Assembly (NCBI GenBank): GCA_014380705.1
Contig: JACMJI010000084.1
Location: forward strand, 1-16,271
Direction: 5' to 3'
DNA from: Gorillibacterium sp.
GTDB taxonomy: Bacteria; Bacillota; Bacilli; Paenibacillales; NBRC-103111
Length of the DNA stretch: 16,271 bases
Shown here: positions 1 to 8,992 of the stretch, one piece after another
Layout of the letters: the number at the start of each line of letters is the position of its first letter
Position numbering within the stretch: the stretch's first letter is position 1
Notes under the pieces: generated by a model
What the model was told of the DNA's origin: nothing
The model's input: only the letters and a program-made list of their open reading frames with translations
The model's database searches: none
Made by a program: the position numbers and the translations under genes

Positions 1-731
<731 letters not shown>

Positions 732-735
<4 letters not shown>

Positions 736-1217
736 GACTGCTCGCCTACCTCTTTGAGGTATTTGTCAACAAGCTCTTCTTGAACGCCCTCATCAACCTG
801 CTTCTCGATAATCTTGGAAGCGATCATGACGGACATAGTGCTAACCTGTTTACGCAGGTCAACTAAAGCTTTATTTTTTTCATTATTAATTTCTTTGATC
901 GCATCATCTTTAACACGGTTTGCTTCCGAACGCGCGGCCCCAATGATTTCATCGGCTTGACGAGTGCCCGTCTGCTTGGCTTGATCCACGATTCCATAAG
1001 CCTCTTTACGTGCTGTATCCAGAGCAATTCTCTGATCCTCAAGGAATTTTGCGCTATCCACTCGACTCTTTTCTGCGGCCTGAAGCTCATTCTGAACGTG
1101 CTCGCGACGCTTCTCCATCACGCTAAAAAGCGGTCCAAGAGCATAGCGATTCAGCATAAATAAGAGGACCAGAAACGAGACAATTGTAAATACGAAACTT
1201 GGTATATTAAAATCCAC
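732..1217 (-). CDS. atpF: ATP synthase Fo subunit b
   Basis: Subunit b forms the peripheral stalk: one N-terminal membrane helix (about residues 6-23) followed by a long charged coiled coil that reaches the F1 head. The sequence FMLNRYALGPLFSVMEKRRE just after the membrane segment is diagnostic. The frame stays open upstream to an ATG at 1256, which would add MANPAIFTEGGHD. I prefer the GTG at 1217-1215 because AAGGAGGG (1231-1224) lies 6 nt before it and would be coding sequence under the longer call. The protein from the GTG is 161 residues, normal for the family. The gene overlaps atpH by 4 nt. It is separated from atpE by about 100 nt holding a stem-loop. Confidence 0.95.
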
Positions 1218-1268
1218 GTCATGCCCTCCTTCGGTAAAAATGGCGGGATTCGCCACTTAAGGTAAAAC

Positions 1269-1307
1269 GAAGGCGCGGATGGCTTAGGCCTTCCCCGCCA
1301 AACCTTC
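1269..1307 (-). promoter_or_regulatory. Three-tier stem-loop between atpE and atpF
   Basis: In the transcribed strand, GAAGG pairs with CCTTC, GCGG with CCGC, and GGC with GCC, around a CTAA loop, with small internal loops between tiers. GTTTTA follows the 3' side. It begins about 12 nt after the atpE stop. It resembles a processing or attenuation element that could leave more atpE than atpF mRNA. The structure is seen in the sequence; the function is inferred. Confidence 0.5.
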
Positions 1308-1318
1308 ATTTTTTCGAA

Positions 1319-2433
<1,115 letters not shown>

Positions 2434-2466
2434 TGAAGTGATTCACCCCTTTCCCGAACCTAGCCC

Positions 2467-2841
2467 TTAATATTTTCTCAAGCCAGTAATAATACCAGTA
2501 ACAACATTGGTCAACGGAACAAAAACAAGTCCAATGGCCATTCCTATTAGATCCACCGTAGGTACCTTGTAGGCTATCATGGTGGCAATCAGGACAATTA
2601 AAACCCTCATTGAAAAACCCAGGCTCATGCGTTTTCTTTTATTGATTAAAATCTGCTGTATAAACTTCTCCGTTCGTCTCTCAAGGGTCCAAGCATTAAT
2701 TACGCTTACTGCTGTGCCAAGGATCAGCCCGACAGCAAGAGGGCGGAGTGTTGGAAAAACAACCCCAGTTAGTGCGCAGATCAACATGAACCACAAGGCG
2801 TAACGGAATACTTTACGCAGGAGGCCTGCCATATCATCCAT
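2467..2841 (-). CDS. atpI: AtpI family membrane protein of the ATP synthase operon
   Basis: This 124-residue protein has four predicted membrane segments (about 12-29, 33-51, 76-92 and 97-118). AtpI proteins assist assembly of the c-ring or the Fo sector and are dispensable in some species. The frame is open upstream to 2892, but I choose the ATG at 2841-2839. It has GGAGGA at 2852-2847 with 5 nt spacing and overlaps the atpZ stop by 8 nt. Its place directly before atpB supports the call more than its poorly conserved sequence does. Confidence 0.88.
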   Translation of the reverse strand: MDDMAGLLRKVFRYALWFMLICALTGVVFPTLRPLAVGLILGTAVSVINAWTLERRTEKFIQQILINKRKRMSLGFSMRVLIVLIATMIAYKVPTVDLIGMAIGLVFVPLTNVVTGIITGLRKY

Positions 2842-3067
2842 CGGTATCCTCCAATACTCTCTTGACCATGAGAACCGCCCCAACGATGCCAAGACTGAAC
2901 CCAGCGAGCACTCCGCCGATTACCCAGCCTTTGTAACCTGTTAGACGACTTATGTAAGAGCCACCGTAATAGCCCATCAGCACAAAGACGACCATCACCA
3001 TACCAAGACCACCGACCATTCCAGCAGCTTTCCAGGGATTGTCTTTATCCGCCTTCGGTTTTATCAA
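2834..3067 (-). CDS. atpZ: AtpZ/AtpI family small membrane protein, first gene of the atp operon
   Basis: A 77-residue protein with a basic N-terminus (IKPKADKDNPWK) and two membrane helices (about 13-34 and 46-69). The helices are rich in Gly, including the turn YYGGSYISRLTGYKGW, as in the AtpZ (F0F1-ATPase gene 1) family. In alkaliphilic Bacillus, AtpZ acts with AtpI in supporting Mg2+ handling near the ATP synthase, so a similar role is likely. The start is a TTG at 3067-3065, with TAAGGGGGG 5 nt upstream and no competing ATG. It is the first gene after the promoter at 3210-3238, with a leader of about 135 nt. Confidence 0.85.
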   Translation of the reverse strand: MIKPKADKDNPWKAAGMVGGLGMVMVVFVLMGYYGGSYISRLTGYKGWVIGGVLAGFSLGIVGAVLMVKRVLEDTDG

Positions 3068-3209
3068 ACAGTCCCCCCTTAGGTCTCGAACGGTTACGCA
3101 AGGATAAGCGGTTACTCCCTATGGGTGAAGCCGTTTACCAATGAAAATCGTCAAAAGAAATATTTCGTCATCGATAAGTTGTTAGCTAGCCTGAGCGTAA
3201 CTAGCCCTT

Positions 3210-3238
3210 ATTGTAGCTAAGTAGGGGGGCTCTGTCAA
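3210..3238 (-). promoter_or_regulatory. Sigma-A type promoter of the atp operon
   Basis: On the minus strand TTGACA (3238-3233) is followed by exactly 17 nt and TACAAT (3215-3210), one mismatch from consensus overall. The predicted transcription start is near 3203, giving a leader of about 135 nt to the atpZ TTG. It is the best promoter match I see in the window. Confidence 0.85.
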
Positions 3239-3347
3239 TTCGCAAATATTATTATTTCAGACGAGCAGAGATGAAAGAAACCCTTTACGCAAAAGGATTT
3301 GTGAGCATTTCTTCTTTTTGCTACCGCTTCCATTGTGATTTAGTTAG

Positions 3348-3376
3348 TTGACAAATTATGTTATATGGAATATAGA
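3348..3376 (+). promoter_or_regulatory. Candidate plus-strand promoter reading into the noncoding region
   Basis: TTGACA (3348-3353), a 17-nt spacer and TATAGA (3371-3376) form a good sigma-A match. It faces away from the atp operon into about 900 nt without a gene. It could drive an unannotated small RNA or be a chance match in A/T-rich DNA. Confidence 0.4.
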
Positions 3377-3946
3377 GCCTGTTTAGACCATCAGTTGGAT
3401 GGATTTGCCTAAATCTTGTGGGATTAGGATGTAAAGATAAACACCTATTATCGCCTTTTTCGCGCTTTTAACGATACGGATCTGAATTGATCAACTTATC
3501 ACTTATACTTTCGATGCATAAAAGATACAGCAGTAAACGCATGAACTTTATATAATATCGGTACCATTACATAAAAGATGAACTGGAATTTTGCTATAAC
3601 CTGATAAATAGCATACGTAGACAACAGAAATAACTTACGATTACCAAGGAAGCCCATGTCTAATTTGTGTTTTAACTATCTTCAGGTTCTATCTACCAAC
3701 ACTTATCTCGCTCTCCACCTGTTCCGTACCGCCCTCTTGACATTCGATTCAGCTTTCAGTTTATCGCTGCCAGAAGTGGCTCCATTCCGCTAAAATTAGA
3801 CCTTCGCTCCTTTTGTTGCTTTAGTGGAGGATTGGAGAGTAAGGAGTTTAGTAGTGGTAATGGAAATTTTCCGTTTAAAATGATTAGAAACTCTATTAGC
3901 CACTAAATAATTGGATTTCTCCCACTTCCGGATGATTTCGTCAAAA

Positions 3947-4099
3947 TTCTGTACGAATAATCATACAGAATTCCCGCTAACGCGGTAGAATGGACGATTC
4001 TGTACGATAAATCATACAGATTTATCGCTAACTCGGCAAAAAGAACAATTATGTACGATAAATCGTACAGATTTCTCGCTGACGCGGCAAAATTAGGAT
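3947..4099. repeat. Three tandem 51-bp repeats, each with a palindrome
   Basis: Units lie at 3947-3997, 3998-4048 and 4049-4099. By eye, neighbouring units share about 40-41 of 51 bases. Each starts with a hairpin of arms CTGTACGA / TCRTACAG around a 4-nt A/T loop. A second small dyad follows, centred on CGCTAACGCGG, then an A-rich tail. In the first two units the stem has a C-A mismatch on the plus strand that becomes a G-U pair in minus-strand RNA. The third stem is perfect over 7 bp. There are no unique spacers, so this is not a CRISPR array. Confidence 0.85.
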
Positions 4100-4190
4100 A
4101 AAAGTCTGTCGACGCCCTTAGGTGCCATACTTTTGCCGCCTAGGAATCAAAACGAGCCTTTATATAATACTTATACATTCTAGTATAGTT

Positions 4191-4219
4191 AAAAGAATCG
4201 CCCATTAAGGACGATTCTT
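4191..4219 (-). terminator. Rho-independent terminator after wecB
   Basis: On the minus strand AAGAATCG and CGATTCTT form a perfect 8-bp stem. It extends inward through one U-G pair and two further G-C pairs to a UUAAU loop, and is followed by TTTT overlapping the stem base. It lies about 46 nt after the wecB stop. The U-tract is short. Confidence 0.65.
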
Positions 4220-4264
4220 CTGCCATACATCTCTATATATATCACTTGTCCATTATTCTTGCCT

Positions 4265-5410
4265 TTACTCTTGGCCAAAAGGCTTCGGACGTTCTGTGGT
4301 CAAGCCAAAATGGTGTCGAATCGCCCCAACAATTCGCTCCGAAGCTCCCCCATCCCCATAAGGATTTGCCGATTGGCTCATCCTTTCGTACAAGGCACCG
4401 TCGGTAAGCAAGGCCTTGGCCCGGTTATAAACGTCCTCTTCCTCTGTCCCAACAAGCTCCAGCGTTCCTGCTTCTACGCCTTCTGGACGCTCCGTTGTAT
4501 CGCGTAGAACAAGCACAGGCACGCCAAAGGACGGTGCTTCCTCCTGGATACCCCCGGAATCGGTCAGGATGAGATGGATGTGTGGGTAGAAGTTGTACAT
4601 ATCCTCGACATCAAGCGGCTCGGTCAGTTGAATGCGAGGGTGATCCCCCAGAATCTCCCTTGCAGGCTCCCGAACAACCGGACTAAGATGCATCGGATAG
4701 ACAATGGCGATATCCTCAAACTCATCAGCAAGTCTTCGAATCGCCCGAAAAATATTGCGGTGAGGCTCTCCCTGAGATTCTCGACGGTGAGCCGTGAGCA
4801 GGATAAGCCTTTTGCCGTTTGCCCATTTAAGCAACGGGTGGGAGTAGCCTTCTTTTACCATATATTGAGGGACGTCTGTTATGGTGTTGCCGGTAATGTA
4901 GATCGTCTCCGGAGACTTGTTCTCCCTAAGTAAATTACCCGCAGACCACCCCGTCGGGGCAAAATGCAGGTCAGCCAGCACCCCTGTGAGCTGTCGATTC
5001 ATCTCTTCTGGATAAGGGGACAGCTTGTTCCAAGTCCGCAGCCCCGCTTCTACATGACCGACTTTAATCTGTTGAAGAAAGGCAGCATAACTGGCGACAA
5101 AGGTAGTCAGGGTATCCCCGTGCACCAACACCAAATCCGGCTTTACTTCTTCCAATACAGGTTGTAAGCCCTGAATGACGCGCACTGTGATTTCTTCCAA
5201 CGTCTGCCGATCCTTCATAACATCGAGGTCATAGTCGGCCTTAATGTTGAATGTGTCCATTACCATATCAAGCATCTGCCGGTGCTGTGCGGTTAGGCAA
5301 ACAATTGATTCGATCTCCTCTGGATGGCGGGATAGCTCAAGAACAAGCGGAGCCATCTTGACCGCTTCCGGTCTTGTCCCGAAAATGGTCATCACTTTCA
5401 AGCGTTTCAC
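4265..5410 (-). CDS. wecB: UDP-N-acetylglucosamine 2-epimerase (non-hydrolysing)
   Basis: This 381-residue cytosolic enzyme interconverts UDP-GlcNAc and UDP-ManNAc, a precursor for teichoic acid linkage units and other surface glycans. The GT-B-like fold shows the expected signatures in order: GTRPEAVKMAPL (11-22), HGDTLTTF (97-104) with Asp99, HVEAGLRT (119-126) with Glu121, TAHRRES (206-212) with His208, TDSGGIQEEA (283-292) and RDTTERPE (303-310). The start is GTG at 5410-5408 with AGAGGGGG 8 nt upstream. It lies 24 nt after upp and ends before a terminator, so upp and wecB are probably cotranscribed. The gene is equivalent to mnaA of Bacillus. The window's glycan operon uses the same UDP-GlcNAc pool. 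Confidence 0.96.
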   Translation of the reverse strand: MKRLKVMTIFGTRPEAVKMAPLVLELSRHPEEIESIVCLTAQHRQMLDMVMDTFNIKADYDLDVMKDRQTLEEITVRVIQGLQPVLEEVKPDLVLVHGDTLTTFVASYAAFLQQIKVGHVEAGLRTWNKLSPYPEEMNRQLTGVLADLHFAPTGWSAGNLLRENKSPETIYITGNTITDVPQYMVKEGYSHPLLKWANGKRLILLTAHRRESQGEPHRNIFRAIRRLADEFEDIAIVYPMHLSPVVREPAREILGDHPRIQLTEPLDVEDMYNFYPHIHLILTDSGGIQEEAPSFGVPVLVLRDTTERPEGVEAGTLELVGTEEEDVYNRAKALLTDGALYERMSQSANPYGDGGASERIVGAIRHHFGLTTERPKPFGQE

Positions 5411-5434
5411 CGATTAATCCCCCTCTTGTGAAGC

Positions 5435-6064
5435 TTACTTCGTTCCAAACAGACGGTCTCCAGCATCTCCGAGACCCGGTATGATATAGCCATGATCATT
5501 CAAGTGATCATCAATTGCTGCTACATAAAGATCGATATCAGGGTGTGCTTCTTGAAGGGCGCGAACGCCTTCTGGTGCTGCAATCAAACACATTAGCTTG
5601 ATGTTGGTGCAATCGCGTTTCTTAAGAACATTGATCGCAGCAATGGCGGAGCCACCCGTGGCTAGCATCGGATCAATGACAATCAGTTGCCGCTCAGTTA
5701 CGTCGGTTGGCAGCTTGGTATAATATTCGACAGGCTGCAGCGTCTCAGGGTCGCGGTAAAGACCAATATGGCCTACTTTTGCAGCTGGGATCAGCTTAAG
5801 AATTCCGTCAACCATACCCAAGCCCGCACGTAGAATGGGAATCAGGCCGAGCATGCGTCCAGAGATGATCTTCGACTCTGTGGTAGCAACTGGCGTTTTG
5901 ACCGTTACGGTCTCTAAAGGGATGTTACGGGTGATCTCGTAAGCCATTAATGTAGCTACTTCATCAACCAACTCGCGGAACGCCTTCGTTGTTGTGTCCT
6001 CATCCCGAATGTAAGTCAACTTATGCTGGATCAACGGATGATCGCAGATGAATACTTTGCCCAT
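5435..6064 (-). CDS. upp: Uracil phosphoribosyltransferase
   Basis: The enzyme makes UMP from uracil and PRPP in pyrimidine salvage. The 209-residue length equals that of Bacillus Upp. The PRPP-binding loop is [11 protein letters not shown] (130-140). The uracil-binding C-terminus has [20 protein letters not shown] (185-204), and the N-terminal [13 protein letters not shown] is typical. The ATG is preceded by GGAGG with about 7 nt spacing. The gene is first in a two-gene unit with wecB. Its leader contains a compact hairpin between the promoter and the ribosome binding site. Confidence 0.97.
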   Translation of the reverse strand: MGKVFICDHPLIQHKLTYIRDEDTTTKAFRELVDEVATLMAYEITRNIPLETVTVKTPVATTESKIISGRMLGLIPILRAGLGMVDGILKLIPAAKVGHIGLYRDPETLQPVEYYTKLPTDVTERQLIVIDPMLATGGSAIAAINVLKKRDCTNIKLMCLIAAPEGVRALQEAHPDIDLYVAAIDDHLNDHGYIIPGLGDAGDRLFGTK

Positions 6065-6077
6065 TATAATCCTCCTG

Positions 6078-6094
6078 AACGGTCCACGACCGTT
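6078..6094. promoter_or_regulatory. Hairpin in the upp leader
   Basis: AACGGTC and GACCGTT form a perfect 7-bp stem with a 3-nt loop, placed directly upstream of the upp AGGAGG. In the minus-strand transcript it begins about 14 nt after the predicted start and could shade the ribosome binding site. On the plus strand it is followed by T's (6095-6098), so it also looks like a small terminator against antisense transcription. Neither role is proven. Confidence 0.45.
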
Positions 6095-6114
6095 TTTTCA
6101 TAAAAACTTTGTCC

Positions 6115-6123
6115 ATTATAGCA
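6115..6123 (-). promoter_or_regulatory. Extended -10 promoter for upp-wecB
   Basis: The minus strand reads TGC then TATAAT (6120-6115), a perfect extended -10 element. The -35 position (AAGATT, 17 nt upstream) is poor, which an extended -10 often compensates. Transcription should start near 6108, about 44 nt before the upp ATG. Confidence 0.6.
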
Positions 6124-6202
6124 CAACCAATTGATTTAATCTTTTGCAATAAGTTGAACAATGATGAATGTTTCTTGTACACCAAAGAACTTCGGCGTTT
6201 TT

Positions 6203-7123
6203 TTAGTTAAAGGGATGATTAACAGAAGCGATAGAAGCTTTTTTTCCCTCTTGCTCAGCCGTGGACATCCGTTTGCGGTAGAGAAAGACAAAGTACGCAA
6301 TGCCCCCTACAAGCACCAGTAATCCAAATAAACTGCCCTCTGCTCCAAAAACCCCACCTGTCAACCAACTTGGTCCGTGAGTCTCAATCTCAATTAAGGT
6401 TGGCGTATCCTTGCCTGACACCGCGAAGCCAAACAGGTTTCCTTGGAAAAAATTCCAGGTTAAATGGATTCCCATTGGATACCACAAGCTGCCCGTTTTC
6501 TCCCGAGCCAAGGCCATGAGCACGCCAGCAAGAAAAAGGTTAGCCAATGGAATCGGTGAGCTAAAGACTCCCGGGTTTCCTAGATGCAAAGCTGCAAATA
6601 CAATAGAACTGCCGATTATTGCTGCGAGAAACCCAATGCGAGCTTTAAACAACCCTTGTAAGTATCCCCGTGCTACCGTTTCTTCATTTAATGAAACAAA
6701 GATGAAAAATACAAACCACAACACTAGTGATTCCACAAGATTGCCATTCCAAACTATCCGAACTGGATTTAAGCCTCCGGTTAACCAGATCAATAAGAAC
6801 CCCAGACTCATGAGGGCTGCACCCATGAGCATTCCATAGATAAGATTCCTACCTGCCCGTTTGTCTACAAATCCAAGCTTCCAGGACCTATTCTTCTCGA
6901 ACATGAGCAGCATGAGCCAGATTGCAATTAAAAAAGCGATAGGCTGAGTAATCATCTGTATAAGCCCAGCCAAAGTTGTAGGTGCACTAACCTCAGTAAG
7001 CGCATCAAGCCCATTAGCAATAACAAATGGTATTAAAAGTACGATGGCGATGCCAAGCATGATAACAAGACTTAATAAAAACTTACCAATAATTTCAAAT
7101 ATGCTTTTGATGTTTTGTTGCAT
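6203..7123 (-). CDS. CPBP family (CAAX/Abi type) intramembrane metalloprotease
   Basis: This 306-residue integral membrane protein has about eight hydrophobic segments. It carries the family motifs: EETVARG with Glu147, Glu148 and Arg152 (EExxxR), FAALHLGN with His180, and GIHLTWNFFQG with His220 and Asn224. These residues form the predicted metal-dependent active site inside the membrane. Members process prenylated or peptide substrates, mature bacteriocins, or protect against them, and the substrate here is unknown. The ATG at 7123 has only a weak AGG-type ribosome binding site. The gene has its own promoter (7168-7196), and about 138 nt separate it from upp. It belongs neither to the glycan operon upstream nor clearly to upp-wecB. 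Confidence 0.88.
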   Translation of the reverse strand: MQQNIKSIFEIIGKFLLSLVIMLGIAIVLLIPFVIANGLDALTEVSAPTTLAGLIQMITQPIAFLIAIWLMLLMFEKNRSWKLGFVDKRAGRNLIYGMLMGAALMSLGFLLIWLTGGLNPVRIVWNGNLVESLVLWFVFFIFVSLNEETVARGYLQGLFKARIGFLAAIIGSSIVFAALHLGNPGVFSSPIPLANLFLAGVLMALAREKTGSLWYPMGIHLTWNFFQGNLFGFAVSGKDTPTLIEIETHGPSWLTGGVFGAEGSLFGLLVLVGGIAYFVFLYRKRMSTAEQEGKKASIASVNHPFN

Positions 7124-7167
7124 GTATTGATCAACCTACTCCCTCATAATGGTAAATTTTATCTGCT

Positions 7168-7196
7168 ATTATACCTGAATTTAACCGCGTTGCCTA
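7168..7196 (-). promoter_or_regulatory. Promoter of the CPBP protease gene
   Basis: On the minus strand a perfect TATAAT (7173-7168) is preceded at 17 nt by TAGGCA (7196-7191), which matches four of six -35 consensus positions. It lies about 45 nt before the ATG. Confidence 0.6.
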
Positions 7197-7204
7197 TGTA
7201 AAAA

Positions 7205-7266
7205 GTAAAATTGGATGTGTTGGGCTGTGGACTTAATTGGGTTTATTCTTGCCACTGTCCAACACA
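7205..7266 (-). terminator. Likely terminator of the glycan operon
   Basis: Two 15-nt arms (7216-7230 and 7252-7266) pair at 13 of 15 positions on the DNA level, with a perfect 8-bp base TGTGTTGG / CCAACACA and a 21-nt loop. On the minus strand the stem is followed after a few bases by AATTTTACTTTTT. It lies between the last glycosyltransferase gene and the protease promoter. The gap before the U-rich stretch makes it an imperfect terminator. Confidence 0.45.
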
Positions 7267-7467
7267 GAATCTAACCGGATATCTACTCAAACACGTAGTC
7301 CAAATACTCACGGAGAGTGGTATTGGATTATCTAATCAATAAAGTATTTTATCCATTAATTGATCAGTATTCAGTTCTATAAAGGACATCATTATGCATC
7401 CTCTTTATAAGCTGGAATGTACTTAATAATATCAAATAATTTCTACATCCGGCTTAACCCATCTAGA

Positions 7468-8250
7468 TTATTTGGGCTTCAAATGGTCAACTCTCAGCCA
7501 ACCTTTGTCTATAACAAACACGGGGTCGAACTCATTTCCCCAACGTTCCAAAGCGTCGCGCACATTCCATTCGGTGATCTCCTGGTAAATGTCGAGTCGC
7601 TTCGTCTGATTGTGCTCATGCAGACGCTGAATATAGAGAGGAACATCGATCCAGTGAAAATGGAACTGCTCGATTAACCGCATCAGAACCCGCTTATCCT
7701 CCATATATCGGCCTTGGAAAGGGTCGTCCGTAGGCCATCCTCCGATTGCCTTCAATGCGGAAGTCCGATAAAATCTAGGCCATTGCGATAAATTAGACTT
7801 CAGGAAATCGTATTTATCCTGAAAAGGCCGATTTTTTTTGATGATGCTTTCCGTAACATTGCCATTACTGTCCATAAAGAGGGAGTTGATATTACCGCTG
7901 ATCAGCCCTACATGTTCAGGCTGCTTGAGCGCTTCAGCCAGCATTACCTCAAGTGTATAGGGATACAACCAATCATCGGCATCGAGCTGTACCAAGTAAG
8001 GAGTTGTAACCATCTCCAGACCGACATTCATACTCTTCGATTGTCCAATATTTCGCTCGTTCCGGATGTACGTCACCTTACTATCTACAAGGTAATGATG
8101 CACTAGATCAATACTGTCATCGTTGGAGGCATCATCGATCAAGATGATCTTCCAGCCTGAATAGGTCTGATTAAACACGGTATCCATCGCTTCTCGCAGA
8201 TAAACTCCGGCATTATAAGCTGGAATGACTACGGTGACTTCTGCCTTCAT
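7468..8250 (-). CDS. GT2 family glycosyltransferase
   Basis: A 260-residue protein with a single GT-A domain. The nucleotide-sugar site starts at VVIPAYNAG (7-15) and continues with LIDDASNDDS (37-46). The metal-binding DxD is within LDADDW (Asp90, Asp92, Asp93). The likely catalytic base is in RYMEDKRVL (Glu184, Asp185). No membrane segment is visible, so it should act in the cytoplasm on a lipid- or protein-linked acceptor. It is last in the six-gene operon, only 4 nt after the GT-D gene, with GAGGTGA inside the end of that gene. Donor and acceptor cannot be read from the sequence. Confidence 0.9.
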   Translation of the reverse strand: MKAEVTVVIPAYNAGVYLREAMDTVFNQTYSGWKIILIDDASNDDSIDLVHHYLVDSKVTYIRNERNIGQSKSMNVGLEMVTTPYLVQLDADDWLYPYTLEVMLAEALKQPEHVGLISGNINSLFMDSNGNVTESIIKKNRPFQDKYDFLKSNLSQWPRFYRTSALKAIGGWPTDDPFQGRYMEDKRVLMRLIEQFHFHWIDVPLYIQRLHEHNQTKRLDIYQEITEWNVRDALERWGNEFDPVFVIDKGWLRVDHLKPK

Positions 8251-8254
8251 ACAC

Positions 8255-8974
8255 TCACCTCAGTTTTTTTACCAGTCCCTCGAAGTCAAAATCTTCCCCA
8301 TCGATAATTAAATCTAAGGCATGCCCGAAATCTATCGCGACCTTCCCCGTCGCATTTGCCAAACGAGGTGCAAGCAGCGTAGCCGGCACTCCGGCTGCGA
8401 TCAGTGCGATATCCCAGCCACCGACTCGGCACAATTGCAAATAAACTTGTTCCAATTGCTCATAATCGGAAAGCATCATCGTATCCACCACATTAATCCC
8501 TTTGCTTGCAAAAATAGGTGCTGCTTCCGCCGCACGTCGGCCAACTAATACAAGTCGATACGGCCGAATCCAATCCCAGAAGTAAGGGAGCCTAACCATA
8601 TGATGCGTGACCCAGGCGGAGCATATGGTGTAGAATTCAAGCTCGAGACTCAGGAACGACTGCCGCGAATGTTCGGCACCTGACGCATCCACAGTTGTAA
8701 GCAGTAAGCCTGCGGTTGTGCACGATTTAAATGCCACTAGAAGCTCATCTCTCAAATCTCTTCTTGTTATGCCATTATATTTCCGGTAATACTCCATTCC
8801 CCTGTAAAACTCCGGGATCACCTGTAACTCAGCAATTTCAGCATGGCCGAAGCGGGCAAGGGAATAAGGAGTTCCTTCCGCCACAGCTGTATCTATGCAT
8901 TCCAGCACTTCCTCAATTGTCAACTGGAATCTTTCATAGCTAAAATCTTCCATAAACGGACGAAGCTGGTTCAT
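8255..8974 (-). CDS. GT-D fold glycosyltransferase
   Basis: This 239-residue protein resembles the GT-D fold family related to DUF1792, whose best-known member adds sugars to the serine-rich adhesin glycan of streptococci. Visible hallmarks are SLARFGHAEIAEL (38-50), a Rossmann-like RLVLVGRRAAEA near 139-150, DIALIAAGVPA and, near the C-terminus, GKVAIDFGHALD. In the DUF1792 prototype the first motif ends in a DxE metal site. Here it reads HAE, with His in place of the first Asp. The start ATG follows TAGGAG, 18 nt after the preceding gene. The context between two GT2 genes supports a role in building a multi-sugar chain. Family assignment is good; the substrate is unknown. Confidence 0.78.
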   Translation of the reverse strand: MNQLRPFMEDFSYERFQLTIEEVLECIDTAVAEGTPYSLARFGHAEIAELQVIPEFYRGMEYYRKYNGITRRDLRDELLVAFKSCTTAGLLLTTVDASGAEHSRQSFLSLELEFYTICSAWVTHHMVRLPYFWDWIRPYRLVLVGRRAAEAAPIFASKGINVVDTMMLSDYEQLEQVYLQLCRVGGWDIALIAAGVPATLLAPRLANATGKVAIDFGHALDLIIDGEDFDFEGLVKKLR

Positions 8975-8992
8975 TCCAATCCACTCCTATCT

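Larger units (their letters stand above)
3239..4264. other. Long intergenic region between the atp operon and wecB, no convincing gene
   Basis: No reading frame here has both coding character and a good ribosome binding site. The contents I can support are a plus-strand promoter-like sequence (3348-3376), three tandem 51-bp repeats (3947-4099) and the wecB terminator (4191-4219). The part between 3380 and 3940 is A/T-rich. It contains a 45-codon plus-strand frame (3656-3793) that I do not accept as a gene. The region is unusually long for this compact neighbourhood. Confidence 0.7.
7124..7467. other. Intergenic region between the glycan operon and the protease gene
   Basis: This 344-nt stretch has no gene. 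It contains the protease promoter (7168-7196) and a long imperfect hairpin (7216-7266) that may end the glycan operon. It also has a weaker dyad near 7379-7413 in which TATAAAG pairs with CTTTATA. Confidence 0.6.

Noticed and set aside
3656..3793. A 45-codon plus-strand frame in the long intergenic region, preceded by AAGGAAG
   Set aside because: The ribosome binding site is only about 3 nt from the ATG, the composition is not protein-like (Leu/Ser/Thr mixture in A/T-rich DNA) and nothing nearby supports it.
3947..4099. CRISPR array
   Set aside because: The 51-bp units are directly contiguous and diverged, with no unique spacers and no cas genes in the window.
4574..4933. A 119-codon plus-strand frame
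   Set aside because: It is antisense to wecB, whose motifs are intact across the same bases.
6180..6197. Hairpin right after the protease gene as its terminator
   Set aside because: On the minus strand the stem needs two G-U pairs and is followed by TACAAG, not a U-tract. The T-run is on the other side, where no plus-strand gene exists.
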